A stretch of DNA of 57,215 bases from Furfurilactobacillus rossiae DSM 15814. Its GTDB lineage: Bacteria > Bacillota > Bacilli > Lactobacillales > Lactobacillaceae. The notes below the pieces were generated by a model, which did not search any database, was not told where the DNA came from, and saw only the letters and a list, made by a program, of their open reading frames with translations. Location: assembly GCF_000428925.1 (NCBI RefSeq), contig NZ_AUAW01000008.1, forward strand, positions 1 to 57,215. The letters are read 5' to 3'. Each line of letters opens with the position of its first letter. Within the stretch, counting starts at the first letter, position 1. Made by a program: the position numbers and the translations under genes. Positions 1-8,864 of this stretch are shown here, piece after piece.

Positions 1-61
1 CCACCGAATGTTACGTCTTCCACGTTATTGCTCGCTTTCTCCCAGGCTTCGGCATCACTCT
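1..61. repeat. Partial copy of dispersed repeat family A
   Basis: The stretch from about base 17 to 61 matches the repeat block at 40981-41272: both share the segment GTTATTGCTC followed by a C/T-rich stretch, then GCTTCGGCATCACTCT. The preceding bases 1-16 also resemble the end of the 41 kb unit. The copy is cut by the left window edge. It sits just downstream of the WxL gene stop. No coding sense is seen; its function is unknown. Confidence 0.7.
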
Positions 62-123
62 TAAAAAAGCACCGTTCAACTGAAAGCTGACCGGTGACTT
101 CAATTATGGGGTCAGAATGGTTG

Positions 124-807
124 TTAACTTGTTGGCGAATCCTGTAGCGTCCACGTTAAGTTGGTTGAATAATCTGCAGCTTTTGCCGTTCCACCAATAA
201 TGGTTAGTTCCGTTTGAGCTGGCGTCCAGCGATCAACTGTTAGTCCGCCACCTTTACCTCCTGCTGCCGATAACAGCGTGCCACCTGTGCCCAAAGCGTT
301 ACTTACTTCGCTGGCCACTGCGCCATTATCGATACCAGATTCCGTCACGACTTGTCCAGCAGGCAACTTTAGTGTCGCACCTGCAAGTTCATCCGTACCA
401 GACTTCAGCGGTGTCCCAGAAACCTTCAGTGCCCATCCGGCATTAGTCCCGCGTTCGTCTGCAACCTGTGCTGATTGATAAGTCCCAATCATATCGGAGC
501 CTGACGTTCCTACTCGTTTCGTGGTGGCCGAATTAATTGGCTGCGTGCCAAACGAAATCAGTTTAGAAACATAGTTCAGCCGTAACGCGCCGGTAGCACC
601 GGTCCCTGGATGAGACGGATCAGTAATAGGACCGCCACCAGGGTTTGCCGGATCAACTGGGTTAGTCGGACCTTGCCCAGCGATAAATCCTGCTGTCACT
701 TGTGTTGTCGCAGTGCCCACATCACCAGCTGCCTTCGCGCCTATCACGGGCCCCATGAGCAACCCGGCAGCGGCGATGACACCAAATAATTGTGTTTTTT
801 TAAACAT
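124..807 (-). CDS. WxL domain cell-surface protein
   Basis: A 227-residue secreted protein. I chose the ATG at 807 because an AGGAGG lies just upstream; an ATG at 846 would add 13 residues without a ribosome binding site. The N-terminus (MFKKTQLFG, then a hydrophobic segment ending near AKA) is a signal peptide. A Gly/Pro-rich linker follows at about residues 48-68, and then a WxL domain with the conserved W-x-L near the C-terminus (LTWTLQ). WxL domains bind peptidoglycan non-covalently at the lactobacillus/enterococcus surface. WxL genes often occur in clusters with LPXTG and DUF916 partners; none is seen on this side, so partners may lie left of the window. Confidence 0.85.
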   Translation of the reverse strand: MFKKTQLFGVIAAAGLLMGPVIGAKAAGDVGTATTQVTAGFIAGQGPTNPVDPANPGGGPITDPSHPGTGATGALRLNYVSKLISFGTQPINSATTKRVGTSGSDMIGTYQSAQVADERGTNAGWALKVSGTPLKSGTDELAGATLKLPAGQVVTESGIDNGAVASEVSNALGTGGTLLSAAGGKGGGLTVDRWTPAQTELTIIGGTAKAADYSTNLTWTLQDSPTS

Positions 808-975
808 GTTTGGTCCTCCTTTTTGAACGCACAGTTGAACTTGCATCTATTCATCCGTGCGTTTGACTTTGCATGCTTGTAAGTTGACCACCATAATTGT
901 TAGTTCCAGAATAGCAACCGCCAGTATGTTAAGGCAAATTTTATGATTGCAATCAGAAAATTCTAAATATAAAAA

Positions 976-991
976 TGTTCCACGTGAAAAC
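976..991. other. parS-like site (weak)
   Basis: TGTTCCACGTGAAAAC matches the Firmicute parS consensus TGTTNCACGTGAAACA except in the last two bases. It lies in an intergenic gap. The two better sites at 36865 and 44562 make this one more believable, but it is the weakest of the three. Confidence 0.45.
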
Positions 992-994
992 AAA

Positions 995-1023
995 AAAGTG
1001 CGCGCCATCTGGCAACGCACTTT
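995..1023. terminator. Intrinsic terminator between WxL and glucosidase genes
   Basis: AAAGTGCG at 995-1002 pairs with CGCACTTT at 1016-1023, with A and T runs on the flanks. It lies 12 bases past the glucosidase stop on the minus strand and probably ends the transporter-glucosidase transcript. Confidence 0.8.
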
Positions 1024-1035
1024 CAACCGATCTAA

Positions 1036-2709
1036 TTATTTTTCGTCAAACTCATAAACCTTACTCTCATATGGGCGTAACGTAACACCCTGGTCATCGG
1101 CGTAGTTACCAATAAGTTCTCCGGTCGCCTCACCCTGATGATAATCGCGTGTAACGGTGTCGTTAGTGAAGTTACACATAACTAACAATGTGTGCCCGTC
1201 ATAATGACGTTTGTACGCATAAACCTGATCGTCATCCGCGTCTAGTGCCTCAAAATCACCAAACTTAATCAAGTCGCTGCCATGACGTAAGGCAATTAGT
1301 TTCTGATAGTACTTAAGGACCGAATCCTGGTCATTTTCTTCAACCGCTACATTAATTTCAGGATAGTTGGTATTCATCTCAGACCACGGTGTGTGCTCAG
1401 AAAAGCCAGCGTTTGCCGCAGTACTCCATTGCATTGGTGTCCGCGCATTATCACGGGAAATGTTGGCTAAGTCCTTCATCATTTGACTCGAGGACACGAG
1501 GTGCTTTTCTTCAACCATTTCCTTGTAACCGTTCAATGATTCCAGATCACGATACTGTGATAGTGACGTGAAGTGAGCGTTGGTCATCCCCAGCTCCTCA
1601 CCTTCATAAACGTATGGGGTGCCTTGCAGCATGTGTAATGCTGTCCCTAGCATCTTAGCAGCCCTAACGCGGACCGCTGGATCGTCGTTGGCAAACCGGG
1701 AAACGGCACGCGGTTGATCATGGTTGTTCCAGTACAAACTGTTCCAACCTTTGCCATCTAGCTCCTGTTCCCAACGGTTCAGGGAATCTTTCAACTCTGT
1801 CAGTTTGACCGGTTGATCGTTCCATTTACCCAACCGAACATCAGGGTTAGCACTCAAACCAACGTGTTCAAACTGAAAGACCATGTTCAGCTCTTCGCTC
1901 TTCAACCCGGTATATTTGATTGCGTCCTCTGGTGTTGAACCAGGCATTTCGCCCACCGTCATCACATCATAATGCGACAACACTTCTTCATTCATCTGGT
2001 GCAGGAATTCATTTAGTCGCGGTCCATCAGCGACAAAGTCCATCGTTGTGCCAGCAGTCGCTTCACCAGGCACATCAGGTAAACCAGGTTGTTTAGAAAT
2101 CAGGTTGATAACATCCATCCGGAAGCCATCGACGCCTTTGTCCAACCAGAACCGTTCGATATCAAAGACGGCTTGACGAACATCGGGATTTTCCCAATTC
2201 AAATCCGGCTGTGCTGGAGCAAACAAATGTAAGTAATATTGACCGCGTTCTGGCACGTAAGTCCATGCCGGACCGCCAAATGCAGCCTGCCAGTTGTTCG
2301 GTTCATGGCCGTCAACCGGATCGCGCCAAATATAATAGTCAGCGTATGGATTGTCTTTAGACTGACGGCTCTCCTTGAACCAAGCATGCTGATCAGACGT
2401 GTGATTGACAACCAAATCCATCATCAATTTCATTCCGTGCTCATGAACCTGTTTAAGCAACGTATTGAAGTCATTCATATCACCGTATAAGGGATTGATT
2501 GCCTTGTAATCGGCAATATCATAACCATTATCCTTATTAGGTGATTTGTAAATTGGGTTCAACCAGATCACGTCGACGCCAAGTTGCTTAATGTAATCGA
2601 GCCGTGATGTAATCCCAGGCAAATCACCAACCCCGTCATTATTGCTGTCCTGAAAACTCATTGGGTATATTTGATATACAACTGAACCTTGCCACCATTG
2701 ATGTTGCAT
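1036..2709 (-). CDS. GH13 alpha-glucosidase (oligo-1,6-glucosidase / dextran glucosidase type)
   Basis: A 557-residue cytosolic glycoside hydrolase that would cleave short alpha-glucosides. The GH13 conserved regions are visible: DLVVNHTS at about 98-105, GFRMD with the nucleophile Asp near 199, GEMPG carrying the acid/base Glu, and NNHDQPR with the transition-state Asp. The length fits the oligo-1,6-glucosidase/trehalose-6-phosphate hydrolase group; alpha-1,6 specificity is likely but not proven. The start at 2709 follows GAGGAGG; the ATG at 2724 overlaps that ribosome binding site. It lies downstream of a sugar transporter on the same strand, so transport and hydrolysis of the same alpha-glucoside look coupled. 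Confidence 0.9.
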   Translation of the reverse strand: MQHQWWQGSVVYQIYPMSFQDSNNDGVGDLPGITSRLDYIKQLGVDVIWLNPIYKSPNKDNGYDIADYKAINPLYGDMNDFNTLLKQVHEHGMKLMMDLVVNHTSDQHAWFKESRQSKDNPYADYYIWRDPVDGHEPNNWQAAFGGPAWTYVPERGQYYLHLFAPAQPDLNWENPDVRQAVFDIERFWLDKGVDGFRMDVINLISKQPGLPDVPGEATAGTTMDFVADGPRLNEFLHQMNEEVLSHYDVMTVGEMPGSTPEDAIKYTGLKSEELNMVFQFEHVGLSANPDVRLGKWNDQPVKLTELKDSLNRWEQELDGKGWNSLYWNNHDQPRAVSRFANDDPAVRVRAAKMLGTALHMLQGTPYVYEGEELGMTNAHFTSLSQYRDLESLNGYKEMVEEKHLVSSSQMMKDLANISRDNARTPMQWSTAANAGFSEHTPWSEMNTNYPEINVAVEENDQDSVLKYYQKLIALRHGSDLIKFGDFEALDADDDQVYAYKRHYDGHTLLVMCNFTNDTVTRDYHQGEATGELIGNYADDQGVTLRPYESKVYEFDEK

Positions 2710-2762
2710 GATGAACCTCCTCATTTGTCTCTTAGCTAATTTAATTCATTTTTTCAAACTGA

Positions 2763-4145
2763 CTATTTTGTTTCTGAAAGTGCTGGGTGAATTACACTGA
2801 CCGCAAATGCACCAAGAATTAGGGAAATACCCCCGAGGACAATCATGCCAGGCATTGACTGACCGATAAGTGGGAAAATTGCGAAACTGGCCACTGATGC
2901 AATGATCTGTGGTAAACAGATCCCACAGTTGAACAGTCCTAAGTAAGCGCCTTCATTTGTGCCGTCCAAAGATTCCGTAAACAGTGAAAACGCCTGTGTT
3001 TGCATCGTTAAGTAACTAATCCCGATCAAACAGAATGGGAAGATCAAGCCCATTTGTGAGTGGGTGAAGAACACCATGATAAAGCCGACACCACCCATAA
3101 CTAAACCAATTCTGTACCATAGCTTACGTTGCGTCGCCTTAGTGCGTGACAGCAACAACATGCCCCACAGCACAGCGGCAACAGATTGGATACATGTTAA
3201 AATCCCGTACCAGTTACCAGCTGCTTGATACCCTGCGGATGCTGGGTTGGTTGTGTGCCAAACATTATCTGCAATTGCTCCAGTGCTGTATGTCCACAAA
3301 TACTGGAAAGCAAACCAGGCAAAGAGTTGAACAAATGAAACTTCCCAGAAGGCCTTTGGGGCAACTTTAACCAAGTGCCACAGACTAACATCGGGCTTCT
3401 TTTCGTTTGGATCAATATCGTGATATAAGTCATATTCCGTTGGGTTGTATTCTTTAACTGACAAAATCGTGTAAAGCGAAGTCAGTAACAGAATCCCGGC
3501 GCCAATGTAAAAGGCCAACTTAACGGAGTTTGGCACCTGTCCCTTTGGCGCAATATTGCTTATCCCGAACAGTGTTAAAACATATGGGGCAATGGTGGCA
3601 AACACACCACCAAGGTTTGAGAATGATTGTTGCCAAGACCAGGCCATGTCCTTTTGGTCTTCATTAACCATGTCACCGATAATCATCTTGAATGGTTGCA
3701 TACATACGTTTGAAGATAGGTCCATGAATAAAATGGTAAAGGCACCAAATAATAGCGCTAATAATGAACCATATCCGAAGCCGAACGAACCAGCGTTTGG
3801 CAACAGAATCATAACCAAAGCGGCAATCGGGGCACCAATCATTAAATAAGGCATCCGCCGACCAAACCGATTCCATGTTTTGTCTGAATATTTACCGATT
3901 AAAGGCTGAACAACCATCCCTGCCAATGGTGGCAAAATGAAGAAGAAACCAAGTTTAGTTGGATCCGCTCCAATGGTCTGGAAAATCCGTCCCATTTGTG
4001 ATGATTGAAGTGAAAAGGCCATGTTAATACCAAAAAATCCAAAAGTCATCGCAAAGATTGCGGATAACTTTAATTTTGGCAATCCCTTGTTCACATCAAC
4101 TTCCGTCGACGCTTTTACTTTAGTGTCTGAATCCGTCGCTTGCAT
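2763..4145 (-). CDS. SLC45-type MFS sugar (maltose/sucrose) transporter
   Basis: A 460-residue protein with about 12 hydrophobic segments, beginning with a charged 30-residue cytosolic N-terminus. The segment GKYSDKTWNRFGRRMPYL is the MFS loop 2-3 signature as found in proton-coupled sucrose/maltose carriers of the SLC45/GPH type. The start at 4145 is preceded by AGGAGGCT; the longer reading from 4241 runs through the operator region and is unlikely. It is the first gene of a two-gene operon with the GH13 glucosidase (53 bp gap) and is divergent from a LacI regulator. Substrate (maltose, isomaltose or sucrose) is inferred from the enzyme next door. Confidence 0.85.
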   Translation of the reverse strand: MQATDSDTKVKASTEVDVNKGLPKLKLSAIFAMTFGFFGINMAFSLQSSQMGRIFQTIGADPTKLGFFFILPPLAGMVVQPLIGKYSDKTWNRFGRRMPYLMIGAPIAALVMILLPNAGSFGFGYGSLLALLFGAFTILFMDLSSNVCMQPFKMIIGDMVNEDQKDMAWSWQQSFSNLGGVFATIAPYVLTLFGISNIAPKGQVPNSVKLAFYIGAGILLLTSLYTILSVKEYNPTEYDLYHDIDPNEKKPDVSLWHLVKVAPKAFWEVSFVQLFAWFAFQYLWTYSTGAIADNVWHTTNPASAGYQAAGNWYGILTCIQSVAAVLWGMLLLSRTKATQRKLWYRIGLVMGGVGFIMVFFTHSQMGLIFPFCLIGISYLTMQTQAFSLFTESLDGTNEGAYLGLFNCGICLPQIIASVASFAIFPLIGQSMPGMIVLGGISLILGAFAVSVIHPALSETK

Positions 4146-4203
4146 AATCAAGCCTCCTATAAATATGTACCTGGGTCTTGTTGACTTCGCGTTACGCATT
4201 ACC

Positions 4204-4217
4204 GTAAGCGCTTTCAA
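4204..4217 (-). promoter_or_regulatory. cre-like catabolite site upstream of the transporter
   Basis: Read on the minus strand, TTGAAAGCGCTTAC is a close match to the CcpA site. It lies downstream of the presumed transporter promoter, a position that normally gives carbon catabolite repression. Confidence 0.65.
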
Positions 4218-4236
4218 AAAGTACATTATCACATTA

Positions 4237-4282
4237 CACAAACGTTTGCAACATTGTTAAAACAATAACACAAACGTTTGCG
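4237..4282. promoter_or_regulatory. Twin LacI-type operators in the divergent promoter
   Basis: Two near-identical palindromes, CACAAACGTTTGCA at 4237-4250 and CACAAACGTTTGCG at 4269-4282, have centres 32 bp apart, about three helical turns. They sit between the divergent transporter and LacI genes. On the minus strand TTGCAA with a 17-bp spacer to TAATGT gives a transporter promoter overlapping the first operator; on the plus strand TATAAT at 4291-4296 is a candidate -10 for the regulator. Confidence 0.75.
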
Positions 4283-4339
4283 TATACTTGTATAATTACG
4301 AATGGTAAACTTGAGACAGTAAATTTTATTGGAGTGCTT

Positions 4340-5335
4340 ATGCGAGTAACCATTAAGGATGTCGCGCAGGCGGCGAATGTTTCTGTCTCGACCGTTTCGC
4401 GTGTGCTATCAAACAAAGAAAACTTTTTTGCTTCAAAAACGGCTGATCATGTTCGCAAAGTCGCTGCCGACCTAGGTTATCAGCGAAATGCCTACGCCGC
4501 CGACTTAGCCAGCCATCAAAGTGACGTACTGGCCGTCGTGATTTCAGCCACTAAATCAAATTTTGCCGATGAAATCATCGCCGGTATTCACGATGTGGCG
4601 ACCAAAAACGGCAATAGTGTCATGATTTTATACGCCGGCGAAAATAATCCTACACTTCAGGACAAAGCCATTAAAACGGTTATTGAACGAGATGTCATGG
4701 GCGTTTTGATCGTCGCCTTGGAGCTTGGCGATGAGTCTTTGTCGAGCTTGAAAACGAGTGGTATTCCGCATATTTTCCTCTCAACTGCCGCCAAAGAAAA
4801 CCTCGGTCCGTTTATCGCCTCTGACGATCATGCTATCGGGTATGAAGCAACCAAATACCTCATCGAGCATGGTCACCACAAAATCGGTTTAGTTGGTATG
4901 GATGAACAATCATTTGTCGGTACACAGCGCATGACCGGGTATCGTGAAGCAATGGCAGAATATGGTCTAGCAGTCAACGAGGATTGGTTAGTCCCTGGTT
5001 ACTTTACGTTTGAAGACGGAGAAACAGCCATGGCGCATTTTGGCAAACAACCAGAGGTCACCGCAATTATCGCTAACAGTGACCTCACCGCTATCGGTGT
5101 CATCGACCAGGCCCGCGATTACGGCTTAGAAGTCCCTGCGCAACTCTCTGTCATGAGTATTGATGGAACCAAACTGACCCGTATTTTCAGACCGACCATC
5201 ACCAGTGTCACGCAGGACTTCTTCCAAATCGGCCGCGCTGGCTGTGCAGCTCTGTTGAATGACGACAATGAGCCAATCCAGTCCAAGTTTTTGCCAATTA
5301 AAATCGTTGAGCGCAATAGCACTAGACAGTTATAA
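4340..5335 (+). CDS. LacI/GalR family transcriptional regulator (alpha-glucoside operon)
   Basis: A 331-residue regulator. The N-terminal helix-turn-helix is typical (TIKDVAQAANVSVSTVSRVL, about residues 4-23), followed by the hinge and a periplasmic-binding-protein-like sugar domain to the end. The ATG at 4340 is preceded by GGAG; the GTG at 4334 overlaps that site. It is divergent from the transporter-glucosidase operon and faces two AAACGTTT-centred operators, so it most likely represses that operon and itself until an alpha-glucoside is present (MalR/ScrR-like). The effector is not readable from sequence. Confidence 0.9.
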   Translation: MRVTIKDVAQAANVSVSTVSRVLSNKENFFASKTADHVRKVAADLGYQRNAYAADLASHQSDVLAVVISATKSNFADEIIAGIHDVATKNGNSVMILYAGENNPTLQDKAIKTVIERDVMGVLIVALELGDESLSSLKTSGIPHIFLSTAAKENLGPFIASDDHAIGYEATKYLIEHGHHKIGLVGMDEQSFVGTQRMTGYREAMAEYGLAVNEDWLVPGYFTFEDGETAMAHFGKQPEVTAIIANSDLTAIGVIDQARDYGLEVPAQLSVMSIDGTKLTRIFRPTITSVTQDFFQIGRAGCAALLNDDNEPIQSKFLPIKIVERNSTRQL

Positions 5336-5496
5336 GCCAGTTCTCGATTTTAGCTAACCGTGTGCTAAACTTGCTTCGCAACAATAGTCGCTTGAATTCG
5401 GCCATCGATGCAAAGCTTGACCTGTCTCGATATATGGACCGAAAGTTGTCAATTTCAGTCGAGTGCAAAACCTCTTAATCAAATACCCACGAAAAA

Positions 5497-5536
5497 CGGA
5501 CTGTAAATCAGGGGAATTCCCGAGATTTACAGTCCG
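5497..5536. terminator. Long hairpin terminator for the aldo/keto reductase
   Basis: CGGACTGTAAATC at 5497-5509 pairs perfectly with 5524-5536. Read on the minus strand it is followed by a T run, so it ends the aldo/keto reductase transcript. It may also stop the convergent LacI gene. Confidence 0.85.
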
Positions 5537-5559
5537 CTTTAATTTGCATCTAAGTGCAT

Positions 5560-6402
5560 TTAGTTCATCGACAATGATTTCTTCAACCATTCCTCGTCGT
5601 TAGGATCTTCCGACCCACGACGATTCTTGTCGATACCCGCAATAGCGTTCATTTCGTCGTCGCTGAGTTTGAAATCAAACACATCGATGTTTTGCGCAAT
5701 CCGTTCAGCGTGAATGGACTTTGGAATGACGATGATGTTGCGTTGCAAATGCCAACGTAAGATAACTTGCGCCACGCTCTTCTTGTGCGCATCAGCAATC
5801 TGCTTCAATGTTGCATCTTCCATGACACCACTCTTACCTTGACCCAATGGGCCCCAAGCCTCGTGGGCAATGTTCAAACTTGTTAAGTAATCGTGCAACT
5901 CTTTTTGCTGGAAGTATGGGTGCGTTTCAATCTGGTCAACCGCTGGTTTAACCTTTGCGGAAGCCAACAATTTATCGAGATGTGGCTTTTCAAAATTTGA
6001 CACGCCAATCGACTTGATTTTGCCATCATTGTACAAGTCTTCCATGGCACGCCACTTTTCAGTGTACCCTTCACTTGGCCAGTGAATGAGGTACAAGTCC
6101 AGATAGTCCGTTTGTAACTTCTTCAGTGATTCCTTGAAGGCCGCGATTGTCTCATCATAAGTCGTGTTGCTGTCCCAAACTTTTGACGTAATGAACAGGT
6201 CTTCACGCTTAACATCACTTTCAGCCAGAGCTTCGCCAACCCAAGCCTCATTATGATAAATAGCCGCCGTGTCAAAATGACGATAACCATCCTTTAAAGC
6301 ATCAGCAACAGAACGTTTTAAGTCTGTTGCGTCCTGCACCAAAAAGACACCTAATCCTAACTGAGGGATTTTTTGTCCATTGTTTAATGTTAATTCATCC
6401 AT
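5560..6402 (-). CDS. Aldo/keto reductase (2,5-diketo-gluconate reductase-like)
   Basis: A 280-residue NADPH-dependent oxidoreductase with a TIM-barrel fold. The tetrad regions are visible: DTAAIYHNE with catalytic Asp and Tyr, then ITSKVW with Lys, then LYLIHWP with His. The C-terminal NADP site contains IPKSIHAERIAQN. The start at 6402 follows AGGAGG with 8-base spacing. The upstream gene on the same strand is an HxlR regulator, a usual pairing for carbonyl/quinone detoxification genes, but the 114-bp gap allows a separate promoter. Physiological substrate unknown. Confidence 0.9.
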   Translation of the reverse strand: MDELTLNNGQKIPQLGLGVFLVQDATDLKRSVADALKDGYRHFDTAAIYHNEAWVGEALAESDVKREDLFITSKVWDSNTTYDETIAAFKESLKKLQTDYLDLYLIHWPSEGYTEKWRAMEDLYNDGKIKSIGVSNFEKPHLDKLLASAKVKPAVDQIETHPYFQQKELHDYLTSLNIAHEAWGPLGQGKSGVMEDATLKQIADAHKKSVAQVILRWHLQRNIIVIPKSIHAERIAQNIDVFDFKLSDDEMNAIAGIDKNRRGSEDPNDEEWLKKSLSMN

Positions 6403-6516
6403 ATTGAAATTCCTCCTCAACTTGCTTTCATATTCAATACTAGCGCGTTCGTTTAGTAAAACAAGACGGTACTTGCAAGTGCCTAGGTTACCAATAAGTA
6501 CCTTGACAAACGTGGA

Positions 6517-6903
6517 TTAACCAAGCAGTTCTTCTCGACTCGGTGCAGTCTCACCGAGATGACGAATGACCACACTTTCACCATTGGCTGCCCGACGACG
6601 GACGTCTTCTTCACCCCACTGACAAATTTGTTCCAATAGGCCACTTAAATTTTGACCATGTTCCGTCAATCCGTACACCACACGTGGTGGCACTTCATTG
6701 AATACTTTTCGGGTCACTATACCATCACGTTCCAAATCACGTAACTGTGCCGTTAAAACCTTCTGTGTCACGTTTGGAATGGCCCGACGCAGTTCACTTG
6801 TCCGCATTGGCCCCTCGTGCAAATCACAAAGGATAACTGGCTTCCATTTACCGCCGATCACATCCAATGTTGCCTCAACACCAACGTTATAAACTTTCGT
6901 CAC
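6517..6903 (-). CDS. HxlR family transcriptional regulator
   Basis: A 128-residue winged-helix protein. The core DVIGGKWKPVILCDLHEGPMRT and the following recognition region TQKVLTAQLRDLERDGIVTRKV are hallmark HxlR sequence. Members often sense electrophiles and control neighbouring reductases. It starts at a GTG preceded by AGGAGG (9-base spacing). It lies upstream of the aldo/keto reductase in the same direction, which suggests that this gene is its target. Confidence 0.9.
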   Translation of the reverse strand: MTKVYNVGVEATLDVIGGKWKPVILCDLHEGPMRTSELRRAIPNVTQKVLTAQLRDLERDGIVTRKVFNEVPPRVVYGLTEHGQNLSGLLEQICQWGEEDVRRRAANGESVVIRHLGETAPSREELLG

Positions 6904-7147
6904 GACTTCAATCCTCCTGTGAATACCTTTTAAAACACAGCTGTGAAGCTGTTTACCTAAACTAAACTATAGCATATTAACGATAGTAGTCCCTAACTTG
7001 AACCTTCGTTTGAATAGTTTGTGAAATTTATATTCTTATTTTCAAAAATAATGCCATATAACGGTAATGCTTTATTTTATGAACGCGTTTACATTTTTCA
7101 CATAAACCTTTATGCTTAAGATAATCTAATTAAAGGGGGCGATTGTT

Positions 7148-8014
7148 GTGTTTCATTCCAAGAAATCGATTCGTTTAACCGCTTTGGCATCAGCCATGGC
7201 ACTGATTTTAATCTTCACACTAGCTGGTTGTGGTAAAACGGCCAAGTCAACTAACCAAAAGGTTGCTGACCAAAAAACGTGGGTCGTCGCAACGTCTGGC
7301 ACACTGTATCCGACTTCGTTTCACGCCAATAAAAAGAGTGCCCTAACTGGCTACGACATTGCAGTCGTCAAAGCCGTTGCCAAGGGACTCCATAAAAAAG
7401 TGACCTTCAAAGAAATGGATGTCGACGGAATGCTGACAGCCGTTAACAACGGGACTGCTCAAATGGCCGCCAACGACTTTAGCATCAGCAAACAGCGTGA
7501 AAAACAGTTTGCCCTTTCCACTCCTTATAAATTCAGTTTTGACAGCATGGTTGTCCGCAAGTCAGATCAATCTGGGATTCACAGCTTCGCTGACCTAAAG
7601 GGTAAAAAGGCTGCCGGTGAAGCTGGTACCGGCTATCAACGTTTGGCCAGTCAGCTCGGCGCTAAGCAAGTTAATTACGATAACGTGTCAAACGACGTTT
7701 ACCTCCGCGATGTTGTAAACGGGCGAACTGACGTCATTCTAAACGATTACTACTTACAATCCATGGCGCTCAAGGCATTGCCTAACTTGCCTCTAACCAT
7801 TCCAAAGAATCTTTACTTCACCACTCAAAACGATAAAAATGGTACAGGCATCATCATGAAGAAGAGCAACACGAAGTTGACTGCGGAAGTCGATAAAGAA
7901 ATCAAGAAGTTAGAAGCAGATGGCACCATCACCAAACTATCGAAGGAATTTTACGGCGGCCAAGACGTCTCCAAAAAGCCTAACGTTAAGACAACTTACT
8001 TTAAGATTAAATAA
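7148..8014 (+). CDS. Polar amino-acid ABC transporter, substrate-binding lipoprotein
   Basis: A 288-residue lipoprotein. The signal peptide ends in the lipobox LAGC, with the lipidated Cys near residue 28. The rest is a type II periplasmic-binding fold of the glutamine/cystine family (motif FHANKKSALTGYDIAVVKAV and DGMLTAVNNGTAQMAAND). It starts at GTG after AAAGGGGGC. The permease follows 9 bp later. Ligand is not determined; cystine or a polar amino acid is typical of this family. No ATPase gene is adjacent. Confidence 0.88.
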   Translation: MFHSKKSIRLTALASAMALILIFTLAGCGKTAKSTNQKVADQKTWVVATSGTLYPTSFHANKKSALTGYDIAVVKAVAKGLHKKVTFKEMDVDGMLTAVNNGTAQMAANDFSISKQREKQFALSTPYKFSFDSMVVRKSDQSGIHSFADLKGKKAAGEAGTGYQRLASQLGAKQVNYDNVSNDVYLRDVVNGRTDVILNDYYLQSMALKALPNLPLTIPKNLYFTTQNDKNGTGIIMKKSNTKLTAEVDKEIKKLEADGTITKLSKEFYGGQDVSKKPNVKTTYFKIK

Positions 8015-8023
8015 GGAACGCTC

Positions 8024-8719
8024 ATGAATTCATTGCTAAATTGGCTGACTATTCCTAACTTTTTTAATGCCCACTTCGCGTGGCATGCTTTGCCCTACAT
8101 TCTTGGCGGCTTGCCACTAACAGTTGAGCTCACCGTTGTCAGCTTTATCGGCGCACTCGTACTCGGCTTTTTCCTCACCCTCGGTCAAATGAGCAAACGC
8201 CATTGGCTTCACTGGCTGACCCGGACGTACATTTCGTTTATGCGCGGTGTGCCTTCGTTAGTCCTGCTGTTCATTCTCTATTTTGGGCTACCCTACACCG
8301 GCATTCAGTTGGACGCCTTTGTAGCTGCAGCCATTGCGTTCATTCTAAACGCAGCAGCGTTTGTTTCCGAAGTCTTTCGTTCTGCCTTTATGGGCGTCGA
8401 AGATGGTCAATGGGCCGCTAGCTATTCGCTTGGCATGTCGTATGGTAAAGCCGTCCATTACGTCATCTTGCCGCAAGCATTCCGGATTGCCATCCCCGCA
8501 CTGGGCAATATCTTGCTAGATATGTTCAAGGGAACTTCGCTGGCCGCGATGGTCACCGTTTCCGAAATGTTCATGCGTGCTAAAATCCAGGGCGGTAAGC
8601 AGTTTGACTACATGACCGTCTATCTATTGGTCGCACTCATTTATTGGGCATGCTGCTCATTGCTGACTGTTGGTCAAAACTGGTTGGAAAAGCGGTTAAC
8701 GTTGCCGACTACAGATTAA
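8024..8719 (+). CDS. Polar amino-acid ABC transporter permease
   Basis: A 231-residue inner-membrane permease of the HisMQ family with about five hydrophobic segments. The EAA-type coupling loop is visible (FMGVEDGQWAASYSLGMS, then ILPQAFRIAIPALGN), which would dock an ATPase. It is co-transcribed with the binding protein and followed by a strong terminator, so the cognate ATPase must be encoded elsewhere or be shared with another importer. This two-gene arrangement is less usual than the three-gene one. Confidence 0.9.
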   Translation: MNSLLNWLTIPNFFNAHFAWHALPYILGGLPLTVELTVVSFIGALVLGFFLTLGQMSKRHWLHWLTRTYISFMRGVPSLVLLFILYFGLPYTGIQLDAFVAAAIAFILNAAAFVSEVFRSAFMGVEDGQWAASYSLGMSYGKAVHYVILPQAFRIAIPALGNILLDMFKGTSLAAMVTVSEMFMRAKIQGGKQFDYMTVYLLVALIYWACCSLLTVGQNWLEKRLTLPTTD

Positions 8720-8740
8720 TTCAACTCAATTGTGTATAAA

Positions 8741-8796
8741 AATAGGTGTCTTCACTGCTCCATTGCGTAAATGAGCGATAAGTGAAGACACCTATT
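8741..8796. terminator. Bidirectional terminator after the amino-acid permease
   Basis: A 16-bp perfect stem, 8741-8756 with 8781-8796 (AATAGGTGTCTTCACT and its complement), with T-rich flank on both strands. It ends the ABC operon and could also stop minus-strand transcription from the right. Confidence 0.9.
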
Positions 8797-8864
8797 TTCC
8801 TTTATTACGGTTTCTGGTAATTAATTTAGCTCCAAATAATTCATGTCCAGACAGGGCCGTTACG

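Noticed and set aside
5354-5590. 78-residue minus-strand reading frame
   Set aside because: It runs through the terminator and the end of the aldo/keto reductase gene in another frame, with no ribosome binding site; a shadow.
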